Assembly (NCBI GenBank): GCA_951812925.1
Contig: OX638368.1
Location: 70,528,422 to 70,592,421 of the forward strand
Direction of reading: 5' to 3'
Length of the DNA stretch: 64,000 nucleotides
Source: Calliopum simillimum
Lineage: Eukaryota > Arthropoda > Insecta > Diptera > Lauxaniidae
The notes below the pieces were generated by a model. The model did no database searches. It worked only from the letters and a program-made list of their open reading frames with translations, and had not been told where the DNA came from. Positions 1-8,871 of this stretch are shown here, piece by piece. Position numbers and translations under genes: made by a program. Each line of letters opens with the position of its first letter. Position 1 is the stretch's first letter.

Positions 1-510
1 CAAAACACTCTTGCTGTCTGACACGACTAGAAATTTGGTGGTATTATCCTGAACTTCAATCAGTTTTGATGCCTCAAAAATAGCTTTTGCTTCCGCCGTA
101 AAAATGGATGAAATCGGATTTAAAGAGAAATGCGCTTCAACATTTATGTCAGGCATCCAAATCCCACTACCAACACACTGGGAATTTTTGGAGCCGTCAG
201 TGAAAATTCTTTTAAAATTTACTCGCTTTGAAATAAACTTTTCGTACTTAGCTTGAACTTCAAGAGCTGTAGCGTTGGCCTTTATGACAGGTAAAAAACT
301 AACAACCGGCCCGCTAAAAAGAGCTTTATACGGCGTATTGAAAATTGGATGTCGATCAAAAGTACTAAAGACAATGTTCTGTGTTTTATCCAAAAATTTT
401 CTGAAAAAAACAGGAATATTTGCAAAGTTTAAAATTTGAAAAATAAAAGGTCTGGCAGGGTGGCTATTCCTCGAGATAACCTTGTTTACAACTCCGTCGG
501 ATAAAAAAGA
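1..510 (-). pseudogene. RNase H domain downstream of an in-frame TAG
   Basis: Translation in exactly the same frame as the upstream RT, after the TAG at 511-513, stays open for all 170 codons to position 1. It contains the RNase H signature: IFTDGSK (first catalytic Asp), an AEAKAI block (catalytic Glu) and VVSDSKSVL (next Asp). This is the usual C-terminal domain of I-clade LINEs. A single point mutation or a read-through stop separates it from RT. Only the part inside the window can be seen. Confidence 0.85.
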
Positions 511-2952
511 CTAACGCTCTGGGAGAGGCATAACATTAGCCACTTGCTCCAAACTAAGCGTATGAGTAGACATCATAGCGCCAAGAGCTATACGAAGCAC
601 TTTCCACTGAGCGCGTTGCATTTTAATGAAATCTTTCTTTGGACAGTCAAGTAAAAGAGGAGCCATATATTCTAATTTTGGTCTAATCAAACCTAAATAC
701 AAACGAATTAAGCAATGCGAGTCAGAACCCCAGGACACACCACACAACGAGCGAATAACATTAGTGTACCTAAAACAGCTTTTAATCACACGATCTACAT
801 GAAATCTGTGAGATAAATTCTTATGCAACGTAAAGCCAAGAAAATTAAAGGTCTCTACAAAATCAATGTTTTCAGCCCCAATTCGCAGAGGTGTAATTAT
901 AGGGATATTTCTTTTTTTGGAAAAAACCAAAGCTTTAGTCTTGCTGGAAGAAAGCTCCAACTGCAATTGCTGAAGTTTGTTATTTATTAAAGACAAGACT
1001 GCCTGAACCTTTTCTCTCGCCTGACATGCGTCAGTGTGAGAACTAAAAACAACAATATCATCAGCGTACCCCAAAACATGAACGTCATCTGGTATACCTT
1101 CAAAAATCTCATCAATGTAAATGTTAAAACAAATGGGACTCAAAACACAACCCTGTGGTACTCCCGTGAAAGAATGACGATTAACAAAACCATCATCACT
1201 TTGAATATACAGTTCCTTGAATTGAAACAGACAGTAAATAAAGTCACAAAATTTATTCGGTATGCCTAAAAGTTGTAATCTGGCCCATAGCAAACGGATA
1301 TTAACATTATCAAAGGCTCCTTTTATATCTAAGAAGACAGCAACAACATTTTCCTTCTTAAGAAAGGATAAATGAACAGCCGACCAGAGCGCTAAGATAT
1401 TGTCAGTTGTAGATCTCCATCTCCTAAAACCAGATTGAGAGTTATTCATTTTGGAATTAGATTCAAGGTACCATTCAAGACGAGTGCAAAGAATGCGCTC
1501 AAAAATCTTTCTTGTAGTAGCCGCCAGGGCTATGGACCGATATGATGAAGCAGAAGTAGATGAACCATTTTTCTTGCGCAGAGGCATGACCTTATACTGA
1601 TACCAATAAAAAGGAATTTTACCACTGATAAGCACTTCATTAAAAAACTCAAGAAGTTTAAATTTGTGCTCAGAGTTAAACAACTTCAAGTGTTGATTCC
1701 GCAGACCATCGATGCCAGGGGCAGTATTCTTGGAATTACTTATAGCTTTGTCAAGCTCAGCATAAGCAATAGGCAAGAGAAGAAGATGATCATTAAGACC
1801 AGAGCCAGGTGAAAAATAACAAAAGGGAACCAAAGGACCAGCCAAAGAATCGGAAAAATCAGAAAGACACTCACTAAAGCCAGACAAACAGCTGTTATAA
1901 TTTCCCTTAAAGCATTTGACTGCTTTCCACAACTCAGAAATAGACATATCGCCATTAATAGTTTCACAAAAGCGCTTCCAACCACTTCTTTTCTCAGTTC
2001 TAATAATGTACTTATAGTCTCTTTTAGTTTTCTTAAGCTCCTCATAATTACTTCTTGAAGGATTACGTTTCAGCCTGGTGTGTGCTAGCCTGAGAACCGC
2101 ACTAGCTTTGCTGCATGCAGCATTCCACCAAGGGCTCGGACACTTCATCCTATTGGAAACTTTAACCTTAAAGGTATCTTGAAAAATTTGTGCAAACGTG
2201 TCAAAATTACTATCCGATGAAGAACTGTGAAACAGCGGAGAGTTGAAGACATCACTCAATTTTTTATTAAGAAAACTTTTCTCTAGATTTTTCGGAACAG
2301 CGAATTTTGTGAAACTTTTAGCTGTGGGAGCGTAATTAAGAACAATTTCTATAATACAATGTGTACTACTAAGGGTTTCATTGGTAGCCCTCCAAGCGGA
2401 GTTTAAACCAACATTGCCAGTACAAATCGTTAAATCGAGGCAAGAGATGGATTGACCAAAATGCGTTGGATCACCGTTATTCAAAAGCATAAAATTATTA
2501 TCCTCAATAAAATCAAGAATTTTTCTGCCCCTGGAATCTATGGTTCTACTGCCCCAACACGTGTTGTGAGCATTAAAGTCACCACATATCAAGAGCGAAT
2601 TAAATGAGATATTACTGACAATGCTATTCAAATGAGAAACAGACACGTTACCATTAGGTGGAATATAAACCGACAAAATTGTAAGAATACCTCTATCAGT
2701 ATATACCTCGCATCCACAAATCTCAATAGATTCGCTAGGAGACGTTACACTTATAGGGTTTACTTTTAAGGACTTCTCATATAAAATCGCAACTCCGCCA
2801 CCACGATTAGCAGAGAAGCCACGATCGGATCTAATAACATTGTAATTCTTAAATAATAGAGTGTCAGTAGGAAGCAAAAAGGCGAGACGGGAATGTTTGA
2901 CAGGGTAGCGGGAGGTATTTTTGCAACCCTGCGGATGAACTTGACATAACAA
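511..2952 (-). CDS. Endonuclease-reverse transcriptase of an I-like LINE
   Basis: The 813-codon frame holds an endonuclease (GGGVAILY near residue 51, GDFNAHN at 124-130, a CLDLT block at 171-175, and STHCI near 196 where SDH is usual) followed by a reverse transcriptase (APGIDG at 411-416, FLDIKGAF at 540-547, GVPQGCVLSP at 597-606, YADD at 629-632). These are the catalytic blocks for target-primed reverse transcription. The SDH to STH change would weaken the endonuclease. The frame ends at a TAG at 511-513, but the same frame continues open to the window edge with an RNase H domain. The N-terminal start is not natural, because the first ~25 residues look like flanking sequence. Confidence 0.88.
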   Translation of the reverse strand: MLCQVHPQGCKNTSRYPVKHSRLAFLLPTDTLLFKNYNVIRSDRGFSANRGGGVAILYEKSLKVNPISVTSPSESIEICGCEVYTDRGILTILSVYIPPNGNVSVSHLNSIVSNISFNSLLICGDFNAHNTCWGSRTIDSRGRKILDFIEDNNFMLLNNGDPTHFGQSISCLDLTICTGNVGLNSAWRATNETLSSTHCIIEIVLNYAPTAKSFTKFAVPKNLEKSFLNKKLSDVFNSPLFHSSSSDSNFDTFAQIFQDTFKVKVSNRMKCPSPWWNAACSKASAVLRLAHTRLKRNPSRSNYEELKKTKRDYKYIIRTEKRSGWKRFCETINGDMSISELWKAVKCFKGNYNSCLSGFSECLSDFSDSLAGPLVPFCYFSPGSGLNDHLLLLPIAYAELDKAISNSKNTAPGIDGLRNQHLKLFNSEHKFKLLEFFNEVLISGKIPFYWYQYKVMPLRKKNGSSTSASSYRSIALAATTRKIFERILCTRLEWYLESNSKMNNSQSGFRRWRSTTDNILALWSAVHLSFLKKENVVAVFLDIKGAFDNVNIRLLWARLQLLGIPNKFCDFIYCLFQFKELYIQSDDGFVNRHSFTGVPQGCVLSPICFNIYIDEIFEGIPDDVHVLGYADDIVVFSSHTDACQAREKVQAVLSLINNKLQQLQLELSSSKTKALVFSKKRNIPIITPLRIGAENIDFVETFNFLGFTLHKNLSHRFHVDRVIKSCFRYTNVIRSLCGVSWGSDSHCLIRLYLGLIRPKLEYMAPLLLDCPKKDFIKMQRAQWKVLRIALGAMMSTHTLSLEQVANVMPLPER

Positions 2953-3629
2953 AACGTCAAACGTCAGTGGCGATTTGTAACCAAAGTAAACAATAAAAGT
3001 AAATAGTGCTCAAAAAATGAATTTGTCTTTAATTTAACTTTTTGATTTATAAATTGATTACATTTTTAACATTTCACATTATTTCGATGCTTAGATTTTG
3101 ATAGCATCCATTTTTATTACTGCACCAGTTACGCTGCGGTGTGGGTAAGCAAAACAAATAAGGACCATTGCATGCATTATGCATTGGCTCCTCATAGTAG
3201 ATGGATTTTATTTTGTAGTCATGAACAGTATTGGGAATGCCAATCACTTTTATTTTACTTCATGAAAATCTGAATGCAAAATAAAACCCATCTATGATGA
3301 AGAGTCTGTGGAAGCAACCACCTAACAGTTGTTTTAAATTTGATACGAAAGTTTACTTAAGCGACACCTCTCCGATTTTTGTTTTAAGGCTAATAAAGAA
3401 AATATTTCATGCGAAACAGCAGTAACAACACCAGCAAAAAAATATGTTAAGCATGATATAGATGCCACAATTTGTAAAGAAGATTCTGGTACTAGCACAG
3501 ATTATCAACGGTTGTTCGTAGCAATGGCAATTTAGGAAATGATGTAAATTCTACGGTGAGCAATTTCTAACGCCATCCCGAGCTTAAAAAGAAAAGCACA
3601 ATAAAAGTATAACAAAAAATCTATACATA
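2953..3629. other. Non-coding stretch with an imperfect inverted repeat
   Basis: No gene recognised. An inverted repeat of about 27 bp pairs 3190-3216 (tagtagatggattttatttt) with 3278-3304. It may be the remains of a small hairpin element. Nothing else is supported. Confidence 0.5.
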
Positions 3630-4013
3630 CAGGCCTGTTCCGTAATCCGCGTGGTTTCAATTACTTTTCTCTTAAGAGGTTTTTTGATGGAAATGGAGAG
3701 TCACACGATAAAAAGTAAGGGAATCTTTTTTGTGGAGAATTAGAGGTGCTACAAATAATATTCATTTGTATTAACGAAAAAGTAACTGTTTCGGAAATAT
3801 TTGATAAAGTCAAATTTTTCGACTTTTTTCGTATTTTTAATAATATTTCCTAAACGGTTACTTTTTCGTTAATGCCAGTCAATGTTATTTGTAGAACCTG
3901 TAATTCCTCACAAAAAAGGTTCTAATATTTTTTGTCGTGTGACTCACCATTTTCATGAAAAAGCCTCCTCAATGAAAAGTAATTGAAACCACACGGATTA
4001 CGGAACATGCCTG
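3630..4013. mobile_element. MITE with long terminal inverted repeats (copy 1)
   Basis: A 384-bp element begins CAGGCCTGTTCCGTAAT and ends with the reverse complement (ATTACGGAACATGCCTG). The arms are complementary over at least 100 bp, including an internal inverted pair around TCACACGATAAAAAGT. It is flanked by ATA at 3627-3629 and 4014-4016, a 3-bp target duplication. A second copy at 8218-8593 has the same ends and its own 3-bp duplication. Three-base AT-rich duplications are typical of PIF/Harbinger, but no transposase is present so the superfamily is not certain. Confidence 0.85.
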
Positions 4014-4665
4014 ATAAAATTGAAACATTTTGTATGTCTTTAATTAATTCTATTTTAAATATTTTTGATTTTCAGTCAGAATGGCTTCAATATCAGTCTA
4101 AGAAAACATCCTAGAACAACAATACAAATTCGAACAATAGCACTAATGATCAGGAAAAATGTTAAACTAAACCTAGTACGTCTCTTCGCAAGGGATCGTG
4201 ACAAATGGAGAGATTTCATATTGGCCCTATGCTCCTCCTAGGAGTTAAAGGAGAATACATACATACATACATACATACAGTACGTCACACACTGAACCTG
4301 CATTTCAAGCCAGCAGCGCACAATTTACCTGCAAAGTATACTTTGTACTGCCCAACTGCTCAAGAAATTAGATATATGTATACTAAACGAACCATTTGCC
4401 ATAACTCATTATCCATTTAATTTAAAACTAATTTTTCAAATCAGTTTTACTCAAAAACATTTTATTTTTATCAAGCTTTGTTTTTTATCTTTCCAAAAAT
4501 ACATTACAAAATAATATTGAAATTTTCCTCTGTACAAACTAACTAATATCAAATAAATATGTTCAGCCTTTTCGTTGAATGCGTAACACAAAGTAGTAGA
4601 CATACATTTGTATTAATCATTCAAACATAGACTGTTTGCTTATCGGTACCAATATCTTTTCAAGA
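4014..4665. other. Non-coding stretch with (CATA)n microsatellite
   Basis: AT-rich DNA without a recognised gene. A short CATA microsatellite lies at about 4257-4279. Confidence 0.6.
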
Positions 4666-6185
4666 TTAAACTACACACATTAAACCAACAAAGCAAATGT
4701 TCCGATTTTTTTTTAAGTCAGAGTTTTTCGGAACAAACTGTTTAGAGTTTAGAATTCGTGTCAACCCTCTCATACAAAGTTTATTGGCATCGAATTCGCC
4801 ATCGTCGTTGATGAGGTCGAGCATGTCTTGTAAAGTAGGCAAATTGCTACAATCCTCCACAGCGCTGCCAGTGAAATAGGTTTCTTCTGGTTTACTGTTG
4901 GCAACTGTTGCTGCGCTTGTGCCGACTGGGAGTACATATTTTTTGTTGATCCCTGCTGCAGAGGGTCATCAGTATAGTTGGATGCTGCAGATCCGTCAAG
5001 TATGGCCAGCACAAGTGGCAACTGTTGGCGTTGTTGTGATTGCCTGTGGAAATTGTTTCAAGTTTTGCTCATATTGTTTTTGAAGTTATATTAACTGCTC
5101 ACGAAATAATTCAACATTCATACCTAGTTTTTTTATTTTTCGCCATAAGCGATTGATTTATTGCTTGTAGACTTTCACATTGTTTTGATATATCTCGGTT
5201 TTTTCATTCAAATCCTGGATTTCATGATCCATTTTTTCCATGCGTGCCTTTTTACGAGCACGAGATGTTTGAGCGGCTACCCAGTATTTAGTTTTCTAGA
5301 AAAAAAGAGATGTATGTTTTTAGTTTTGTGAGGAATAGTGATAAGTTTGAAGTTTTTAGAAAAATTCCGTGGCCAAGAATTTCGATTTTGGATTTTTAAA
5401 ATGTGTTAAGGTAAAAAGGCACTCAGAATGAGAAAAATTTAATTAATTTGACTCGACTTCGATTTCCATGGACTCTCGATGTGACGATGTTTTCAAATAT
5501 AACGACCAAAAATAAGTCGACAAAATTAAATACAATTATCTAGCTTCGTTTTCGAAATAACAAGGCTTAAAGAATATGAGAATACTGAAGAAATTTCAAG
5601 AACATTTAGATTCGATATCAAGGCTTAAAAGTTTTTAGAGTACAAGCTAGTTCCTCATTTTTTGTTTGTCTTTAAAAGGCCTTATGTTGATAAAAGTAAC
5701 TTTTCTTAAAATTTCTTAAGCATACTCCTGTTATTTAAGTCTGGAAATCTCGAAAACGAAACAAGACATCGAAAGATTGTGTTTCATATTTTGACTTATT
5801 TTGGGTAGATTTATAAAAAACGCCATCAAATCGAGGGGCCACGGAAATCGAAGTATTCCCATTCATTTATCTTATTGTATTTCATTGCATTGGTTTATTT
5901 AACTGCCACTTTATTTAATAACTTTGATCCGAGTATATTTCAGCTCACGGTGTAACTTGTTATCAATTTATACCTACTTTTGTTGCACTTTTTCCACCCA
6001 TGTTAAATAGTTCAGACGTCGTTTCTCATTTCTTTTTTCTCAATCGTCAGAAACACTAGAGCTATATTCTGATGTTGCTGGTGATGCGACTGGCGACTGG
6101 TTTAACTTCAAACAGTTGTTTATTGCTTTTGGGTGTTGGTGCAGGCCTTGTTTTCACCAATTTATTATTGGTTTTATTAAAATGC
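4666..6185 (-). pseudogene. Xbp1: Xbp1-like bZIP gene relic, unprocessed, with IRE1-type intron retained
   Basis: Two exons on the minus strand resemble the unfolded-protein-response factor XBP1. The upstream exon (to 5978) ends with KRRLNYLTWVEKVQ, then a GTAGGT donor at 5977. A 682-bp intron ends at a TTTTCTAG acceptor (5296), and the next exon opens with VAAQTSRARKKARMEKMD, the basic region. A one-base deletion precedes this block, and the invariant basic-region Asn is lost. In-frame stops follow in the zipper (about 5145 and 5090). Downstream is a frame containing LPTLQDMLDLINDDGEFD, typical of the XBP1s activation domain, ending in a stop at 4666-4668. Because a spliceosomal intron is kept, this is a DNA-level copy, not a retrocopy. 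Identification is from motif memory. Confidence 0.85.
4951..4994 (-). promoter_or_regulatory. Paired IRE1-type splice hairpins of the Xbp1 relic
   Basis: On the minus strand, GGAT-CTGCAGC-ATCC (4994-4980) and CCCT-CTGCAGC-AGGG (4965-4951) form two perfect 4-bp stems, each with a seven-base loop CTG|CAGC. These are the conserved HAC1/XBP1 recognition hairpins cut by IRE1 after the third loop base. The excised segment would be 4987-4959, 29 nt, whose remainder on division by three is 2, as in the known 20, 23 and 26-nt introns. Removal joins the upstream frame (LVLAILDGS) to the frame that reads through the activation-domain-like C-terminus. The host gene around it is broken. Confidence 0.85.
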
Positions 6186-7340
6186 TGAAAATAATAGTTT
6201 TTGTTGTTAACTTAGGAACTATTTTCGCTTATTAAAACTTACCTCAATTTGTTGGAGAGTTAAATCAAGTGCCGCGACAACCCATATACGTTCCCAAGCT
6301 ACCATTTAGTCTAACAGCAACTAATTTGTTCGGGTGGAATCCATTTTCAATCAAATATACATTGGCAGCAGCATCGTATTTGATGAGTACGTATGTATTT
6401 CCTTGGACACCAGTAAACCGGCGCCGGTTTCCTCATCCCATAAGAAAACATTGAAAAGAATCACCAAGCTCAGTAACAAAGTTCACAATTTGATCATTCA
6501 ATCTAACTTGGTTGAAAATAATAGATTCACACGACACGGCTTGAGTTACATAATAATTAACTTGATTTTGAGACCAAAACCAGAATTTATATTAAATATG
6601 TTTACATTTAGCTCAAATTGCAAAGGTGAAATTAAGTTCAATGCAATCAGCTATTTTTGACATTACTGCCAAAGAATGAGATGCCAGATTTTGCAATCGT
6701 TAAATGTGAAAAAATATTTTTAAAATCTTTAGATTTTTTGGGATGTTTGACGAAATCCACAACATCCGGCCACGTTTTTATGGTAGCTGTGACGAATTTC
6801 ACCAAAAATTAAAGATACGTCAGGGACAATTAATGCGTGAGTTCAATACTAATAAACGATTTTTTCATAGTGTTTGTGTGGCCGAAAGTGTTGCCAGGTT
6901 CAATTAAAACGCTTTCGCCTCTAGTCTACTCTATGCTATGAACCTTGATAAAGGAAATATAATATCGGGTCTATTTGATTGTATTTAAATTTACGTTTAT
7001 ATAACAGTATATTTGATTTGATATAAAAAAAAAAAAATTTGTGTAACCCTTATTAATTCAGACTTCAACTTTTTAATACTTGACTATAATGGCACAAATT
7101 AATTGTAAGGTACTCTATATTTTTTAAAGTTACTTTTAGGTTCGTTTTCGTGGCAAGTGGGCTTAAATGTGCTAACTGTGGTCGAACAAAACGCTGCATT
7201 GTGAATAGCACTTTCGAAAATTATGTTCTTCTTTATTAACAGCTGACATTTGTTTATGTTTTGGTTTTTTGTTTTTTGGTTAACTTTGAAAGAAATTAAA
7301 TAGTTTTCTAAAACTACAGAAAAATTAATAATTTGAACAA
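6186..7340. other. Region between Xbp1 and p32 relics
   Basis: A minus-strand donor (GAG|GTAAGT, about 6244) and acceptor (TTTTCAG, about 6187) suggest one further short Xbp1 intron and a 5' exon. The minus strand at about 6290-6410 reads a stop-free stretch (GNTYVLIKYDAAANVYLIEN) that I cannot identify. A poly-A tract lies at about 7025-7036. No intact gene is seen. Confidence 0.4.
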
Positions 7341-7344
7341 AGCC

Positions 7345-8035
7345 ACATTACGTTTTTTCAATATCGCCGCCAGTGCCAAGGCAAATTCGCTGAAAAATGT
7401 ATTCGGTAAGTGCAACCTTACAGCATTTGGCACATGTCGAAAAATCCAACAATATTAGGATTTAAATGTTGAAAAGCCAAGCTTAGGGTGCAGCTGCGGT
7501 TGTGGTATTAAACATCACATTCACACCAAGGGTGAACGCGAATTGGTTGAGTTTTTAACTGAAGAAATTGTCGCAGAGCGTAAGGCAGAAAAAGCCAAAG
7601 CTGTGCCAACTGCTTTGGATGGATTCACTGTTAAATTGCAAGGCGCTGATGTAGAGCCGTTGTTGTCGTCAGTTTCAACGTAAATCATACAGTTGACACT
7701 GAGGAAGAACCCGAAATTGATCCAAATGCTGATAAACCCGAATGGGTGAAATGCGTAGCAAGCCACAATTTCCTACAAGGAACACCACAGGAAGGCGAAT
7801 ATAATGACCAAAAAATTGTTGAAAGGTGCATTTTTGAAAGCGAGTGAAATGATAAAGTATACGCTGTTGCTGTTGCCGGAGATGTGCTCGATGGTTGTCT
7901 ATATGATTTACTTATGAATTTACTTGAAGAGAAGGGTATCGGCAATGAATTTGTTGAAAAATTGTCTGACCACTTTGCAGCAATGTACCACTGGGTCTTG
8001 ATCAATATGAAGAAGGTCGCTACTTTGGTTTTGGT
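7345..8035 (+). pseudogene. P32: p32 / C1QBP-like mitochondrial matrix protein relic
   Basis: The plus strand carries blocks of the MAM33/p32 family: HTKGERELVEFLTEEIVAER (from 7529), VNHTVDTEEEPEIDPNADKP (about 7680-7740), FLQGTPQEGEYND (about 7765-7805), YAVAGDVLDGCLYDLLMNLL (about 7860-7925) and NEFVEKLSDH (about 7945). These lie in order but in shifting frames, with stops between them (for example TAA at 7681). p32 is an acidic trimeric mitochondrial matrix protein. No function can remain here. The downstream end merges into the Tango2 relic between about 7990 and 8045. Confidence 0.82.
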
Positions 8036-8039
8036 AATA

Positions 8040-8640
8040 GTTTATCATCAACGACGAGCACCAAATTGTGGAGAACCTTCTGGTGCATATACCAGAAGCC
8101 AGTTATGGCAGTCGTACGCATACGATAATTTTATTAGATGACAAGAATAAATTGTATCTTCGTGAGGAGGCAATGGCTGGAGTCAATCCAGATGATAAGT
8201 GGACAACGACTAATATTCAGGTCTGTTCTGTAATCCTCGTGGTTTCAATTACTTTTCACTTAGGAGGTTTTTTGGATGAAAATGGTGAGTCACACTATAA
8301 AAAGTATAAGAATCTTTTTTTGTGGAGAATTACAGGTTCTACAAATAATATTCATTAGTATTTATTAAAAAGTAAATATTCGGTAAAGTCGAATTTTTCG
8401 ACTTTTTGCAGTTTTTTAAGAATGTTTCCTAAACGGTTACTTTTTTGTTGATGCAAGTCAATGTTATTTGTAGAATCTGTAATTTTCCTCAAAAAAGATT
8501 TTAATACTTTTTATCGTGTGACTCACCATTTTCATCAAAAAAACCTCCTAAGTGAAAAGTAATTGAAACCACGAGGATTACAGAACAGGCCTGATTGAGA
8601 AGCAATACTTTGACGATTTAAATAAACTGTATGTGTTATT
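8040..8640 (+). pseudogene. Tango2: Tango2-like C-terminal fragment split by a MITE
   Basis: Reading plus from about 8045 gives HQIVENLLVHIPEASYGSRT, then HTIILLDDKN and a block ending DDKWTTTN, which matches the C-terminus of the TANGO2 (NRDE/DUF833) family, whose hallmark is SRTHTIIL followed by a tryptophan block. The MITE at 8218-8593 interrupts it. If the MITE and one ATT copy are removed, the frame continues (TTTNIEKQYFDDLNKLYVL), so the insertion hit a still open frame. The N-terminal two thirds of the protein are absent. Identification is from memory of family motifs. Confidence 0.72.
8218..8593. mobile_element. MITE with long terminal inverted repeats (copy 2)
   Basis: Same family as 3630-4013: ends CAGGTCTGTTCTGTAATCC and GGATTACAGAACAGGCCTG, about 376 bp. 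It is flanked by ATT at 8215-8217 and 8594-8596. The target is the Tango2-like frame, which reads through when the element is taken out, so the 3-bp duplication is well supported. Confidence 0.88.
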
Positions 8641-8871
8641 CATTCAAAGACGAGTTCAACTTTTGTATGCAAAAATAAATGTATTCAGCAATTTTCTCAG
8701 GTCATTTACAGCCAGAAGTTATTTTAATACTTTTATTGTGTTTAACGTTCCAAATAACTATAAACTTTTAAAAAATATGAATTATTTAGTTTACATAATA
8801 ATGAACTTTATTTTATACAGTAATTAATTTAACACGCCTTGCTTTCAAACTGTTTTTTTTTTACAAGCTTT
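8641..8871. other. AT-rich spacer
   Basis: Spacer between the Tango2 and Rrp12 relics, which converge tail to tail. No feature recognised. Confidence 0.4.

Larger units (their letters stand above)
1..2952 (-). mobile_element. I-superfamily non-LTR retrotransposon, 5'-truncated, runs off window
   Basis: The minus strand encodes an apurinic-type endonuclease, a reverse transcriptase and an RNase H domain in that order, which is the architecture of the I/Outcast/LOA group of LINEs. The endonuclease lacks its first block (the conserved Asn and Glu motifs), and homology begins around residue 25 of the reading frame, so the copy is 5'-truncated near 2880-2950. The 3' end lies beyond position 1. 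No target duplication can be tested. The family assignment rests on domain order and motif style, not on a search. Confidence 0.88.

Noticed and set aside
6269..6660. Plus-strand ORFs of 61 and 108 codons
   Set aside because: Overlap the probable 5' part of the minus-strand Xbp1 relic and show no recognisable domain.
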